From an uncultured Planctomycetaceae bacterium (lineage in GTDB: Bacteria > Planctomycetota > Planctomycetia > Pirellulales > Pirellulaceae), in assembly GCA_937862885.1 (NCBI GenBank), contig CALMEE010000062.1, forward strand, positions 48,636-112,635: 64,000 nucleotides of DNA. Reading direction: 5' to 3'. Of this stretch, positions 1 to 9,812 are shown piece after piece (position 1 is the stretch's first letter; every line of letters starts with the position of its first letter). The position numbers and the translations under genes are program-made. Under the pieces are notes generated by a model. The model searched no databases, was not told the DNA's origin, and worked only from the letters and a program-made list of their open reading frames with translations.

Positions 1-1271
1 ACTGTTCAGGGAACGATGCTGCTAGTCGTGAAGCGGGATTGAAATTGGCTGAAATGGCCGACCGCTGGTACATCGTGTGGAGGCAGTTGTTTTTCGATTA
101 TTGGAACCGCGGCCAATCCGTCAAGAAGTGGATCGAGGGCCAATCGTCCGATTCGGGATCGCACCACAATTTCGAGGTAGTGCTCTTTAAAGATCGGGCT
201 CATTATTTGACAAGTCTCAGTTCAGTAACAGGCATCGAAATCTCCAGTGGATACTACGATGATCGACTAAAACGGTCGTTTTTCTATGTTGATGAAGTCG
301 ACTCGCACGACACCTGGATACACGAATTAACCCACCAATGGTTCCAGGAAACGATCCCCACAAGACCGAAGCCCGCTGAAAACTCAGCTACTTGGGTCAT
401 GGAAGGCGTTGCGATGTTCATGGAATCACTGAAAGATCATGGTACATACATCACGATTGGTGGCAGCGACGCCACACGCCTGCAATATGCGCGATTGCGG
501 TTCAATCGGGACCAATTCTTCTTGCCCATGGAAACCGTTGATCAAATGGGCCGGGAACAATTTCAAAATCATGCGGAGGTTCGCTCGCTGTACAGTCAAG
601 TTGCCGGCGTTTGCCACCATATCATGTTAAGCGATGCCCGCTTCGCGTTTATTGAATTATTAAAGTCGATTTACGGGCGGCGCGACACGCGTCAAACCAC
701 CCCTGATTTCTTAGGATCGCTCAAAATCTTGGATGACAACTATCAAGCGTGGCTGTTGCCAGTTGACTCGAAGATCCTCGGCCAACTGACTCCCAATAAC
801 AACATCGCATTCTCTTTGCCAAGTTCCGAGTTAAACGATGCTGATCTTAAAAATTTGAGTCGATTCGTGTCGCTAGAATGGTTAGAACTGTCCAAGAATC
901 CAATTTCCGACAGTGCGATTGTCCACTTGAAAGACATGACGCAATTGAGGCAGTTGTTTTTGGATTCAACCTTGATAACGGACGCCGGAGCGGCTCAACT
1001 AGCCGAGTTGTTGTCGTTAGAGCAAATTGATCTTGCCGCGACTGCGATCACTGATGCAGGCATTGCTGCGTTGTGCAGGCTTCCCAATTTGCGCGTACTG
1101 ATGGTGGCAAAAACCAAAATCAGCGACGAGGGTCTGAAGCTACTTTCGGACCATCCGAACTTGAGTGTCCTCGACGTTCGTGCGACCAATGTTACGCCAA
1201 CTGGTATCGAGTTACTCAGGCAAAAGAAGCCAGCCATTGATCTCCACCATACGACTCAAAACTCGCCCTAG
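1..1271 (+). CDS. DUF1570-like metallopeptidase with C-terminal leucine-rich repeats (5' partial)
   Basis: The frame is open from base 3 with no stop and runs through a possible TTG at 39, so the gene almost certainly begins before the window. A zinc-peptidase signature HELTHQW is encoded at about 321-341, and WVMEGVAMFME follows about 30 residues later, giving the HExxH...E layout of gluzincins as in planctomycete DUF1570 proteins. From about 810 to the end there are leucine-rich repeats of the form L-x-x-L-x-L-x-x-T-x-I-T-D-A-G, at least five of them. The combination suggests a peptidase with a protein-binding tail, probably exported, but the signal region lies outside the window. Substrate unknown. 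The peptidase assignment rests on the motif and spacing only. Confidence 0.8.
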   Translation, partial: CSGNDAASREAGLKLAEMADRWYIVWRQLFFDYWNRGQSVKKWIEGQSSDSGSHHNFEVVLFKDRAHYLTSLSSVTGIEISSGYYDDRLKRSFFYVDEVDSHDTWIHELTHQWFQETIPTRPKPAENSATWVMEGVAMFMESLKDHGTYITIGGSDATRLQYARLRFNRDQFFLPMETVDQMGREQFQNHAEVRSLYSQVAGVCHHIMLSDARFAFIELLKSIYGRRDTRQTTPDFLGSLKILDDNYQAWLLPVDSKILGQLTPNNNIAFSLPSSELNDADLKNLSRFVSLEWLELSKNPISDSAIVHLKDMTQLRQLFLDSTLITDAGAAQLAELLSLEQIDLAATAITDAGIAALCRLPNLRVLMVAKTKISDEGLKLLSDHPNLSVLDVRATNVTPTGIELLRQKKPAIDLHHTTQNSP

Positions 1272-1734
1272 AAAATGTCCCGCAATCGCAGCCATCGATG
1301 AGCCCGGGTTTTAAGCGTACCAATTTGCTTTCGTGGATCTCGATCACGCCCCAAGAATCAGCCAATGCTCAGAAAATGACTAAAAGATTAGCCATTCACC
1401 AGGATTTTTTTGTCAATTCGCTGAATTGGACCTTTACAACGCGACTGATTTTCGTGTAATGCACCTCACGTTCGGGCAGTTTTCCAGACAATTGCCTGCT
1501 TTTCGCCCGATAATCCAATGAGCGAGGTCAATTAAAGATTGGCAGGTCGATGTTTGAATGACTGAAAAAGTGGGTGTTTGTCCAGGGACTGTGCAAGTGA
1601 CCGCCGACAAGAGCGGCAATAAGCCCAACTTCGACCCTTGGTTGTGAAGTAAATTCCACACTGTTCGCCGTTGTTTCTATAATTGATTTTTCAGGTTCTC
1701 CGCTCCAAATATTTGATGTTGATAGGCCTTGATA
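1272..1734. other. Gene-free interval
   Basis: No convincing reading frame. It follows the stop of the peptidase gene and leads into the sigma-like gene. The only signal I can point to is a promoter-like pair at 1655-1683. Short minus-strand frames here (1434-1661, 1528-1902) look like chance. Confidence 0.6.
1655..1683 (+). promoter_or_regulatory. Probable sigma-70-type promoter
   Basis: TCCACA at 1655-1660 (four of six matches to TTGACA), a 17-base spacer, then a perfect TATAAT at 1678-1683. Transcription would start near 1690, about 45 bases before the ATG at 1735. Seen in sequence; activity is inferred. Confidence 0.4.
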
Positions 1735-2373
1735 ATGAAACCAAATCCAAAACGCAGTAATACTCCTCGTAAAGATCGTACTCGCATTGGCGCGGTAGCT
1801 GGTGCGGTGGTCGGCCTGATGATTGTTGTGTCGGTCGAAGCGAATAGTCAGCAAATCGCGGGTCGGGAGCTTGACCAGCAAACGCTTCAATTGATTGAGC
1901 ACTATTGCTTGACGAGTTGGCGAAATTCTCGCTTACCGGAGGCGGAATGGGATGACAGCACGCAACAAGTTCTGTTAGAGTTACTCGAAACTTTGACGCC
2001 GGAGGAAATCGTTGAAGCGATTCGTTCTCCTGACTCTGCGGCGAGACGGGACCTGAATCGTGCCATCTGGCGGATTTGCAAACGTGTGAAACGCCAGCAG
2101 CCGTTGAGTTCTTTGAGCGAAGTTGACATTCCTGCACGTGCAGAATCCGATCGGTTCGAACAACTTGATCAACACGTGCATCTGCTGCGTGAAGTTGCCA
2201 ATCACGAGCTAACTGCACCCCAAGGAGACGTAGTTGAAATGTTGCTCAATGGCAGAACGGTCGCACAGATCGCCAAGAAGCTGCAGACCTCGCCGGCACG
2301 TATCAGCGACGTGAAATATCGTGCGATTAAGAAGCTGCGCGAGTTATTAGAATCCAACGAGTCGGCTGCCTGA
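1735..2373 (+). CDS. Sigma-70-like helix-turn-helix protein
   Basis: The C-terminal 50 residues are a sigma region-4-like helix-turn-helix (GRTVAQIAKKLQTSPARISD followed by a basic helix). The middle part (TSWRNSRLPEAEWDD) resembles region 2 of ECF-like sigma factors found in planctomycetes. It may direct RNA polymerase to a gene set or act as a DNA-binding regulator. The start is uncertain. ATG at 1735 gives a basic leader and a 17-residue hydrophobic stretch (IGAVAGAVVGLMIVVSV), odd for a sigma factor. ATG at 1819 removes most of it and may be the true start. AGG at 1724-1726 sits eight bases before the first ATG. No anti-sigma gene is adjacent. Confidence 0.65.
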   Translation: MKPNPKRSNTPRKDRTRIGAVAGAVVGLMIVVSVEANSQQIAGRELDQQTLQLIEHYCLTSWRNSRLPEAEWDDSTQQVLLELLETLTPEEIVEAIRSPDSAARRDLNRAIWRICKRVKRQQPLSSLSEVDIPARAESDRFEQLDQHVHLLREVANHELTAPQGDVVEMLLNGRTVAQIAKKLQTSPARISDVKYRAIKKLRELLESNESAA

Positions 2374-2493
2374 TACTAAGCTGGATTCTGGTAGTTAGCG
2401 GCAATGGCCTACGCGTGATTCTGAGTTAGCATACTTCCAAAACCGGAATCTTGGTGCTGCATGCGCGAGTGGAAATTTTCAGGCGTCGGGATA

Positions 2494-3948
2494 CTACATC
2501 GATCCGTTTCGCAAATGGGCTAAGATGTTGTCGACACTGGATTTGGCATCGCCGAACAGCATGTACGTGTTGTCCTTGTAAAAAAGCGGATTATCGATAC
2601 CGGAATATCCGGTCGCCATGCTACGTTTCAAGACGACAACCTGGGCGGCCTTCCATGCCTGCAAAACGGGCATCCCGTAAATTGGGCTGCTGGGATCATC
2701 CATGGCGGATGGATTGACAATATCATTGGCACCAATGATCAACACGACATCGGTCTCCGGAAAGTCGTCGTTGATCTCTTCCATTTCCAGGACATAGTCA
2801 TAGGGTACTTTGGCCTCGGCAAGTAACACGTTCATGTGTCCCGGAAGACGACCAGCAACCGGATGTATGGCGAACCGCGTTTCGACTCCGCGATCCTTAA
2901 GGGCTTTGGTAATTTCGTACACCGGATGTTGCGCTTGGGCGACCGCCATGCCGTAGCCGGGCACAATGATCACTCGTCTTGCATTGACCAGACTTTGGGC
3001 CGTCTCATCCGCCAAGATCTCGTTCCAGGTCAAGTTCTCGCGAGATTGCTGCCCATCTGCAGCAGGTTTACCACTATCCGTTCCAAATCCGCCTAATATC
3101 ACACTGATAAACGATCGATTCATGGCTGAGCACATGATGTAACTCAGAATCGCTCCACTACTTCCGACGAGGGCACCGGTCACGATGAGCAAATCGCTGG
3201 GGATCAAGAATCCAATTGCGGCAGCCGCCCATCCGCTGTAGCTATTGAGCATCGAAACGACAACTGGCATATCCGCCCCGCCAATGGCCATCACCAAATG
3301 AAAGCCAATCACGAACGAGATCGCCGTCATGATGAGCAGCGGAATCAAGCTCAGAGAGCCCGCGAACAAAAACCACACGCCCAACAACACACAAGTGACA
3401 ACCATTCCGAGGTTGAGCAAATGGCGGCCAGGTAGCATGTAGGGGCTAGATCCAATTACCTCTTGCAGTTTTCCCCAGGCGACTACGGAGCCGGTGAATG
3501 TGATCCCACCGATGAAAACCCCGAGAAACACCTCAATTTCGTGAATAAGCTGGTCCATTTGCGTCGTAAATTCATGCTTTTCGACATGACTAGCAATGCC
3601 GACAATCACGGCTGCGATACCGACGAAACTGTGAAGTATCGCGACCAATTGCGGCATTGCTTTCATATCGACTTTGCGAGCGACAACCGCTCCAATGGCA
3701 CTTCCCACGCCGATTGCCGCCAGAGTAAGCACGAGGAACGTCAACATGATTGATTTTTCATTCGCGTCCTGTACTTCTTGCCAACGATAAAATAGAGCAA
3801 CTAGAGTCGCGGATACTGCAATTGTGATCCCGACGATGCCGAACAAGTTGCCGCGACGGGCTGACTCGTGTTTGCTTAGTCCGCCTAGACTGAAAATAAA
3901 GCAGATGGCTGCAACAAGACAGATGATAAGAAAAAGACTTTCGTTCAC
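2494..3948 (-). CDS. pntB: NAD(P) transhydrogenase subunit beta
   Basis: PntB of the proton-translocating transhydrogenase transfers hydride between NADH and NADP+ using the proton gradient. It is an inner-membrane protein. The first 280 or so residues are a series of membrane helices; the C-terminal 170 residues are the NADP(H)-binding domain III with [33 protein letters not shown] and [12 protein letters not shown]. Length 484 aa is close to the E. coli protein (about 460). It lies downstream of pntA on the same strand, separated by 200 bases, an unusually wide gap for this pair. The product supplies NADPH for biosynthesis. Confidence 0.97.
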   Translation of the reverse strand: MNESLFLIICLVAAICFIFSLGGLSKHESARRGNLFGIVGITIAVSATLVALFYRWQEVQDANEKSIMLTFLVLTLAAIGVGSAIGAVVARKVDMKAMPQLVAILHSFVGIAAVIVGIASHVEKHEFTTQMDQLIHEIEVFLGVFIGGITFTGSVVAWGKLQEVIGSSPYMLPGRHLLNLGMVVTCVLLGVWFLFAGSLSLIPLLIMTAISFVIGFHLVMAIGGADMPVVVSMLNSYSGWAAAAIGFLIPSDLLIVTGALVGSSGAILSYIMCSAMNRSFISVILGGFGTDSGKPAADGQQSRENLTWNEILADETAQSLVNARRVIIVPGYGMAVAQAQHPVYEITKALKDRGVETRFAIHPVAGRLPGHMNVLLAEAKVPYDYVLEMEEINDDFPETDVVLIIGANDIVNPSAMDDPSSPIYGMPVLQAWKAAQVVVLKRSMATGYSGIDNPLFYKDNTYMLFGDAKSSVDNILAHLRNGSM

Positions 3949-4148
3949 GATTCGTTCAAAATCCAGTGTTAAGTTCGTCTTCGTAACGAAGGAAAAATAA
4001 ATTTGGCACTCGTTGACGTTGTTTCACCACTTACGTTAGAACGCCTCACACAACCTCGCACGAAATAGTTGGCACGAAACCACAACTTCGGTGCCGAGAA
4101 GTATTGATTTCCGGCGGATAAGCGCGGAGGTCATTCATCGTCCCATCC

Positions 4149-5708
4149 TCAATCTTTGCGAAACATCCCCAACATCCTTTGGGTTACCAAAAAGCCACCA
4201 CTTACATTGATACTGGCCAGCAAAATGGCGACCAAAGCAAGAACGGAAGGCAAGATGCTCGTGCCGATCTTGAATAAAGCGCCAATGATAATAATACCGC
4301 TGATTGCGTTGGTCACACTCATCAACGGCGTATGTAATGCCGGCGTGACATTCCAAACCACTTGCCAACCGACGAAGCACGCCAAAACAAAAACCGTAAA
4401 ATGGGCGACAAACGTCGGTGGAAAAAACAATCCGATCACCAACATGGTCGCCACGCCAAACAGCAATCCAGCGATCATCCAATAGCGACGCCGTCGCGCG
4501 TTACGCATTGCAACTTCGGCCAGCGCCGCCTCTCGATCAACGGCAACGGGTTTACTTTCCGGAACTACCTTCGCTTCCGCTTGTTCAAACGGTTTGGGGG
4601 GCCACCTCACCTCCCCTTCATGAACCACTAAGCTGCCATGCACGATTTCATCGTGTAAGTTCAAGTGGAACTGGCCGTCTTTGTTTGGTGTCAAGTCACT
4701 CAAAAAGTTCACGAGGTTGTTGGCGCATAGCGTTGAGGATTGCGTGGGAAGTCTGCTTGGAAGATCCGTAAATCCAATCAGCGTAACGTCGTGTTCTCTG
4801 ACAACTTCCCCCGGTTTAGTCAACTCGCAGTTTCCCCCTTGTTCCGCAGCCAAGTCGACGATGACACTCCCCGGTTTCATTGACCGCACCATCTCGGCAG
4901 TGATTAGCGTGGGTGCTGTTTTTCCGGGAATCAAAGCGGTTGTAACAATGATATCGACTTCTTTTGCTTGGCGAGCAAAAAGTTCCATTTCCGCTTTGAT
5001 GAACTCAGGGCTCATGGTTTTCGCATAACCACCGGCGCCTTCGCCCGACTCCTCAAATTCTAATTCGAGGAATTCGCCTCCCATGCTCTTGACTTGGTCT
5101 TTTACGGCAGGCCTGGTATCGAAAGCTCGAACGACGGCGCCCAAGCTGGATGCGGTACCAATCGCGGCAAGTCCGGCCACACCCGCACCAATCACCAACA
5201 CTTTGGCGGGGGGAACTTTCCCCGCAGCCGTGATCTGGCCGGTGAAAAAACTCCCAAAATGATTGGCGGCTTCAATTACAGCACGATATCCTGCGATATT
5301 CGCCATAGAACTCAGAGCATCAAGTTTTTGCGCACGGCTAATTCTGGGAACGCAGTCCATGGCGAGCGTATGGACGTTTTGCCGACTCAATGCCTGAAGC
5401 AATTCCGGGTCCTTGGCGGGCCAGATAAAGCTAATTAGCAAGGTACTTCGTCGCATCGAGGCCACTTCAGCGAGCGTAGGCGGCAAAACTTTCAACACGA
5501 CGGACGCGCGAGATAATAGTTGCAGGGGGTCTGTTTCAATCGACGCTCCCGCGTTTCGAAAGCTATCGTCAGTAAAGGACGCGAGTTCGCCGCTGCCTGA
5601 TTGCACAATCACTTCGTAACCGAGTTTGATCAGCTTTCTGACGGAGTCGGGAGTCGCCGCAACTCGGCGTTCGTTGAGGGCAATTTCCTTTGGTATGCCG
5701 ATAATCAT
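4149..5708 (-). CDS. pntA: NAD(P) transhydrogenase subunit alpha
   Basis: The N-terminal 380 residues are the NAD(H)-binding domain I, starting [17 protein letters not shown], with a Rossmann motif GAGVAGLAA at about residues 174-182. After a charged linker, four hydrophobic segments follow from about residue 410. Length 519 aa matches the fused E. coli-type PntA rather than the split PntAA/PntAB form of many other bacteria. Domain I is homologous to alanine dehydrogenase, also present in this window at 8712-9812. It forms the membrane enzyme with PntB downstream. The region upstream of its ATG carries repeated GTACAA motifs (see 5734-6148). Confidence 0.97.
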   Translation of the reverse strand: MIIGIPKEIALNERRVAATPDSVRKLIKLGYEVIVQSGSGELASFTDDSFRNAGASIETDPLQLLSRASVVLKVLPPTLAEVASMRRSTLLISFIWPAKDPELLQALSRQNVHTLAMDCVPRISRAQKLDALSSMANIAGYRAVIEAANHFGSFFTGQITAAGKVPPAKVLVIGAGVAGLAAIGTASSLGAVVRAFDTRPAVKDQVKSMGGEFLELEFEESGEGAGGYAKTMSPEFIKAEMELFARQAKEVDIIVTTALIPGKTAPTLITAEMVRSMKPGSVIVDLAAEQGGNCELTKPGEVVREHDVTLIGFTDLPSRLPTQSSTLCANNLVNFLSDLTPNKDGQFHLNLHDEIVHGSLVVHEGEVRWPPKPFEQAEAKVVPESKPVAVDREAALAEVAMRNARRRRYWMIAGLLFGVATMLVIGLFFPPTFVAHFTVFVLACFVGWQVVWNVTPALHTPLMSVTNAISGIIIIGALFKIGTSILPSVLALVAILLASINVSGGFLVTQRMLGMFRKD

Positions 5709-5733
5709 TTACTTTGATACGATGTAGTTAGAC

Positions 5734-5992
5734 TGTACAAACAAAGAACCAAAAGACTAAAATCAGGTGTAGTCGCTTCGACCAAGATTTATCGCCAGTC
5801 CCCAGTCGTCGCGTCTTGTTTCCGCGACGGAGTTGCAACGGTCCTCATCCGATGATCAAGGGGGCTGTCAATAAGTTTTGCGCAGCATGCTTGATGACAT
5901 AAAATCGAGCAAGTGGTTTATCAACGTACAATTTTCGGTTGTACGCGAACATGACGTAAGCTCGATCTTTGAGTATGCCGTGTACAAACAAA
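5734..5992 (+). repeat. 12-bp direct repeat TGTACAAACAAA
   Basis: The two exact copies lie at 5734-5745 and 5981-5992, 235 bases apart, the first only 26 bases upstream of the pntA start. Each contains the core GTACAA. Seen directly; function not known. Confidence 0.7.
5925..5945. repeat. Inverted repeat CGTACAA-N7-TTGTACG
   Basis: Perfect 7-base arms at 5925-5931 and 5939-5945 around a 7-base loop. It could be a dimeric operator or a small hairpin. The same CGTACAA recurs at 6142-6148. Confidence 0.6.
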
Positions 5993-6353
5993 TGTAACTG
6001 GACGATGTCCCACCCCCTAGCATGAATGACGCACTAGGGCTCGGAAAAAGTCATAAAAGTCGCATTAGCGAACATTAAGATGTTACTCGTTTCGCCGTGA
6101 GTTTCAACCGGTCTGAGTTCAAGGACTCTGTTAAAGCGTCGCGTACAATACGGTGAGTATTGGAGCGAACGTGTATTGACGTTTCGAACTAGGGTTAACC
6201 AAGGCCTTTGTTATTTGTAGAGTGAGTAAGCGCAGAAACGTCAATTTTGCCTCAACCGCAGTGACCTAAACGTTCATTGCAATCGCAGACGGTAACCAGC
6301 TTTGGTGCCATAAGTAGCCAGTCTAAAAAGTTAATTTTTTTGGTGACCGAAAG

Positions 6354-6824
6354 ATGAAGCAAGCAGCAATTTTAAGTGGCGTTATTTTGATGGCGATTGG
6401 CTTTGTTGGCTACTTTGGTCAATGGGTTGATTCGCCGAGTCCGTCAAGCGATACCGATGTCGCCAACAGTGTCGGGGACGACCGAGCGACCGACGTAGAA
6501 GATTCAGCACCCAAAAAGCCGAGTCCGACGGCGTTACTTCCAGCCATGTTCGGCCTTGTCATGCTTATTTGCGGAGTCGTGGCAACCAATGAAAAGGCTA
6601 AGAAGCATGCCATGCACCTTGCCGCAGGCATTGCCTTAATTGGAGGCCTCGCAGGCTTGGGCCGAGGAATTCCGGGTTTGATTAAGGTCATCAACGCGGA
6701 ACCTGGTTTTAATTCCAGACCCGTTTTATTTATTTGGTTAATGGTGATCGTGTGCGTGGCATTCTTGATCTTGGCTGTTCGCTCGTTTTTGCACGCCAGG
6801 CGCCCCAACAACCCTGCATCGTAG
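6354..6824 (+). CDS. Small polytopic membrane protein, function unknown
   Basis: I do not recognise a family. The 156-aa protein has about four hydrophobic segments: near residues 4-22, 58-78, 86-105 and 123-143. An acidic, serine-rich stretch (about 25-55) follows the first helix, so that loop is probably outside the cytoplasm. The C-terminus is basic. It is likely an inner-membrane protein. It stands alone, transcribed away from pntA. Start chosen at the ATG after a T-rich run; the AAAG before it is a weak ribosome site. Confidence 0.7.
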   Translation: MKQAAILSGVILMAIGFVGYFGQWVDSPSPSSDTDVANSVGDDRATDVEDSAPKKPSPTALLPAMFGLVMLICGVVATNEKAKKHAMHLAAGIALIGGLAGLGRGIPGLIKVINAEPGFNSRPVLFIWLMVIVCVAFLILAVRSFLHARRPNNPAS

Positions 6825-7015
6825 CCATTTACAAGAAAATTTCGCCAGAGAGCCGCAAAGAGAATTGTACGGCTTTGACAGCCGTCCTGTTGGGTGATAG
6901 CCAGACAGAATAGAACGCAAATCTCGAAGGACGAGTCCTTGCTCCCTCGAAGTTGCCAGATTTCTTTGCAGGGCCACTAGGCCATTCGAATGCAATTGCG
7001 GTCAGCAACTGCCAA

Positions 7016-7237
7016 TCATTCTCGGGCTGGTATCGCTGAACTAGTGTCCCAGCCACCAAATTGATTAAATTCGGTGAACAAAATGATCGTTCCAATTACC
7101 AGCGACAAAAACGAGATCACTAGCATGACAGTATAGATATTGAGACCTTGCTTCCGTGTTGGAGTCACTGCAGTCGCAACCGATGGTTCGACAAGCGACT
7201 CGCTAGGTGCTGAGGCTTCAAAGTATTGTTCAGCCAT
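7016..7237 (-). CDS. Small single-pass membrane protein
   Basis: A 73-aa protein with a polar N-terminal half (MAEQYFEASAPSES...) and one clear hydrophobic helix at about residues 34-56 (YTVMLVISFLSLVIGTIILF). It lies 78 bases downstream of the coiled-coil membrane protein on the same strand, so the two are probably cotranscribed from the promoter at 8301-8330. No family recognised. It could be an accessory subunit of its neighbour, inferred only from position. Confidence 0.65.
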   Translation of the reverse strand: MAEQYFEASAPSESLVEPSVATAVTPTRKQGLNIYTVMLVISFLSLVIGTIILFTEFNQFGGWDTSSAIPARE

Positions 7238-7314
7238 ATACGCTACTTCCGAATTAAACTCATTTTGAAACTTTGGCTAACATGCAAACGTACCGAGGCA
7301 AGTGTTTCGCCACA

Positions 7315-8157
7315 CTATTTGCTCATGGCCACTGGTCGAGACCATTCTGTAGTTACGTTGTCGCCAATCTCGATTGCTGATTTCGTCATTTCCGGAATCA
7401 AGCGTGCGACCGCTCGATTATTGAACGTACGAATAACGGTCGCGGATCCGCGGAACCTATTGTCACGATAAACATCGACCGTATGTCCGTTTTTAATGCC
7501 GTCGTCTTCGCCTAAACTAAATTCGACCAACTCACCGGTTACGCCCGTCACGATGCCGGTTAGAACTGGCGCGATATGCTCGGTCAACGAATTTTCGTTC
7601 TTGCCTAAGCTATTTAATACCTTCGTCGACTTTGCCAAGGAGTTTGCTAAGACAGCGCGTTGTTGTTCGAGAGCGTCGACTTTGCCTCGATTTTCAAACA
7701 CCTGCGTTTGCAGTTCGATCACACGCTGATTCTCGTGAGCGATATTTTCGACCAGCCCCCGAATTTGAGTCGTCAAGCTAACCACTTGTTGATCTTGTTC
7801 CTTAATGCGCTCTTCAGCTTGTTGTAACGTATTCGACAACACCAAGAGGTTTGCCTGAGCAGTCAATAGTTCCTTTTCTTTCGACTCGTACTTGCGTTTT
7901 TCGGCCTGCCATTGCGATTCGAGTTGCGCCAACATCAACTGCCGCGCGACCTTCTCTTTTTGAATGACGATTTCTTTCTTGGCAATTTCAGCAGCCAGGG
8001 CCTTTTGATTCGCGAGCCGCTGATTGGCGATCCGCTGGTTCTCCTCAGCTCTTTGCTTCCAGTTTTGATGGGATGCAGCAACCATGAATGCCACGAACAA
8101 GAAGAGAATGCTCATGACCATAATCAGCAAAGTTAAGATCTTGCCCAGTAAATTCAT
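7315..8157 (-). CDS. Membrane-anchored coiled-coil protein
   Basis: The 280-aa protein begins with a signal anchor (residues 5-28, LGKILTLLIMVMSILFLFVAF). A long charged coiled coil (about 30-195) is rich in Q, E, K and A with heptad-like leucines. The C-terminal globular part of about 75 residues (GIVTGVTGELVEFSLGEDDG... VDVYRDN) looks like a small beta-barrel. This plan, anchor-coil-beta domain, resembles MreC-like or adaptor-like envelope proteins, but I see no specific MreC signature. It is preceded by a consensus promoter and followed by a small membrane protein. Function not known. Confidence 0.8.
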   Translation of the reverse strand: MNLLGKILTLLIMVMSILFLFVAFMVAASHQNWKQRAEENQRIANQRLANQKALAAEIAKKEIVIQKEKVARQLMLAQLESQWQAEKRKYESKEKELLTAQANLLVLSNTLQQAEERIKEQDQQVVSLTTQIRGLVENIAHENQRVIELQTQVFENRGKVDALEQQRAVLANSLAKSTKVLNSLGKNENSLTEHIAPVLTGIVTGVTGELVEFSLGEDDGIKNGHTVDVYRDNRFRGSATVIRTFNNRAVARLIPEMTKSAIEIGDNVTTEWSRPVAMSK

Positions 8158-8711
8158 TGTCGGACGTCCCTTGTATGTAATCTAAATCAAGATAACCCAG
8201 ATTGATCTGATAAAGTCGACCAGAACTAATCAGTTTAACTAGCCGAACTAGATTTTCTACGCGAAAAATTCGCCAGAAAACAAAATTTGAGTATCTCCAT
8301 ATTATAGTTGCCGCAAAAACGGCATGTCAACGATTTCGTCGGCATTCTAGATGGACAGACATCGAGAAACTCTACGATATCGTTACAGATGGTTTAACTC
8401 GCGTGATGCGAATCCCAACGAGAAACCTCCTCAAGCTTCATCTTCTTAGAATAATTGCACTAGTTCAGATTTCGACTGTCCAAATCGGCCGAATGCTGGG
8501 TTTTCCAATTTTTATGCCATTTTCTCGGAAATCCTCAAGAAATTCAATCAGTTTCCAGGAATGGCCAACCCGTCAAAGTTACTTGTTCATCCCGAAAGCT
8601 CGGCACAGTCGCTCCAGACAGCCGACCAGCGTAGAGATGGCGGACCATGTTCCCAAGCAGACATATTTGCCAAATCACGCGCGGATCCGGCACATGAGGC
8701 AACACGCGGAC
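8158..8711. other. Interval with promoter; no gene seen
   Basis: It lies between the start of the coiled-coil gene and the stop of ald. A rightward frame (8403-8969) crosses it but runs antisense into ald and has no family resemblance. The promoter at 8301-8330 is the only clear element. Confidence 0.6.
8301..8330 (-). promoter_or_regulatory. Consensus sigma-70 promoter with palindromic spacer
   Basis: On the minus strand TTGACA (8330-8325) and TATAAT (8306-8301) are both perfect and 18 bases apart. The spacer holds an inverted repeat TGCCG-N6-CGGCA (8309-8324), which a repressor could bind. Transcription would begin near 8294, giving a leader of about 135 bases before the coiled-coil gene. 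Confidence 0.7.
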
Positions 8712-9812
8712 CTAAAGACTCTCAAACTTCATGTTAAACGTCTCTGCGACAGGTCGATTCGAAACGCGACCTTGGTGGATATTTACGGCATCACGAATGG
8801 GTTGGCTAGATTGTATGGCATCGGCGATGCCCTGATTTGCCAACATGACTACCCAAGGAAGCGTCACGTTACACAAAGCAAACGTACTTGTACGCCCGAC
8901 CGCACCGGGCATATTGGCAACGCAGTAATGTACGACCTCCTCTTCGATGTAAACTGGGTCACTATGTGAGGTGGGGCGTGTGGTCTCCACACAACCACCT
9001 TGGTCGACGGCAACATCCACAATCACACTCCCCGGCTTCATCAATTTCAAGTCTTCGCGCGTTATCAACTTTGGGGCTCTGGCAGCGGGAATCAGAACAG
9101 CTCCAATCACCAAGTCCGATAGTTGCAGTTGCTCGCGAATCGTCATTCTGTCACTGAACAAGACGTTGACGTTTGCCGGCATAATATCGTCCAGGTAACG
9201 CAATCGTTCCATGTTGACATCCAAAATGGTGACGTCAGCCTGGAAGCCGGCTGCAATTTTCGCCGCATTGGTACCGACCACGCCGCCGCCAATAATGGTT
9301 ATGTGTGCCGGTGCAACGCCGGGTACCCCACCTAACAAGATTCCACGCCCCATTTGTGGACGTTCCAAGAATCGTGCTCCTTCCTGGATGCTCATTCTGC
9401 CCGCAACTTCGCTCATCGGAGTTAGGAGCGGCAACGATCCATTTGGGCCGCTGAGGGTTTCGTATGCCACGCAGGTTGTCCCCGATTTGATCATGGCTTC
9501 GGTCAATTCGCGGTCCGCAGCAAAATGGAAGAAAGTGAAAATGATTTGATTCGGTCTCAACCACTTATATTCGATCGGCTGCGGCTCTTTTACCTTGACC
9601 AGCATATCCGCGCGCTCAAAAAGTTCTTTTGAGTTTGGAACGATTTCGGCTCCCTGATCGACATATTCAGCGTCTGAAACGCCGCTGCCGATACCCGCGT
9701 TCTGTTCCACCAATACCTGATGACCATGCTTCACCAGCTCGTACACTCCGACAGGCAGCAGCGCAACTCGGTACTCGTCTTTTTTGACCTCTTTAGGTAC
9801 ACCGACAATCAT
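8712..9812 (-). CDS. ald: Alanine dehydrogenase
   Basis: It catalyses the reversible NAD-dependent deamination of L-alanine to pyruvate and ammonia. Family hallmarks are GVPKEVKKDEYRVAL at the N-terminus, the conserved Lys in VKVKEP, HFAAD, a Rossmann motif GGGVVGTNAAKIA and the active-site DVAVDQGGC segment. The frame extends further upstream, but GGAG at 9823-9820 sits seven bases from the ATG at 9812, which I take as the start; this gives 366 aa, normal for Ald. The alternative ATG at 9818 is only one base from the GGAG. Monocistronic, with wide gaps on both sides. Confidence 0.95.
   Translation of the reverse strand: MIVGVPKEVKKDEYRVALLPVGVYELVKHGHQVLVEQNAGIGSGVSDAEYVDQGAEIVPNSKELFERADMLVKVKEPQPIEYKWLRPNQIIFTFFHFAADRELTEAMIKSGTTCVAYETLSGPNGSLPLLTPMSEVAGRMSIQEGARFLERPQMGRGILLGGVPGVAPAHITIIGGGVVGTNAAKIAAGFQADVTILDVNMERLRYLDDIMPANVNVLFSDRMTIREQLQLSDLVIGAVLIPAARAPKLITREDLKLMKPGSVIVDVAVDQGGCVETTRPTSHSDPVYIEEEVVHYCVANMPGAVGRTSTFALCNVTLPWVVMLANQGIADAIQSSQPIRDAVNIHQGRVSNRPVAETFNMKFESL

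Larger units (their letters stand above)
5709..6353. other. Gene-free divergent regulatory interval
   Basis: This separates pntA (leftward) from a membrane-protein gene (rightward). No reading frame looks real. It holds an exact 12-base direct repeat, a 7-base inverted repeat and a fifth related site, all sharing GTACAA. Confidence 0.6.

Noticed and set aside
8403..8969. 188-codon plus-strand frame overlapping ald
   Set aside because: Its second half is antisense to the conserved ald reading frame and the first half lacks protein character.
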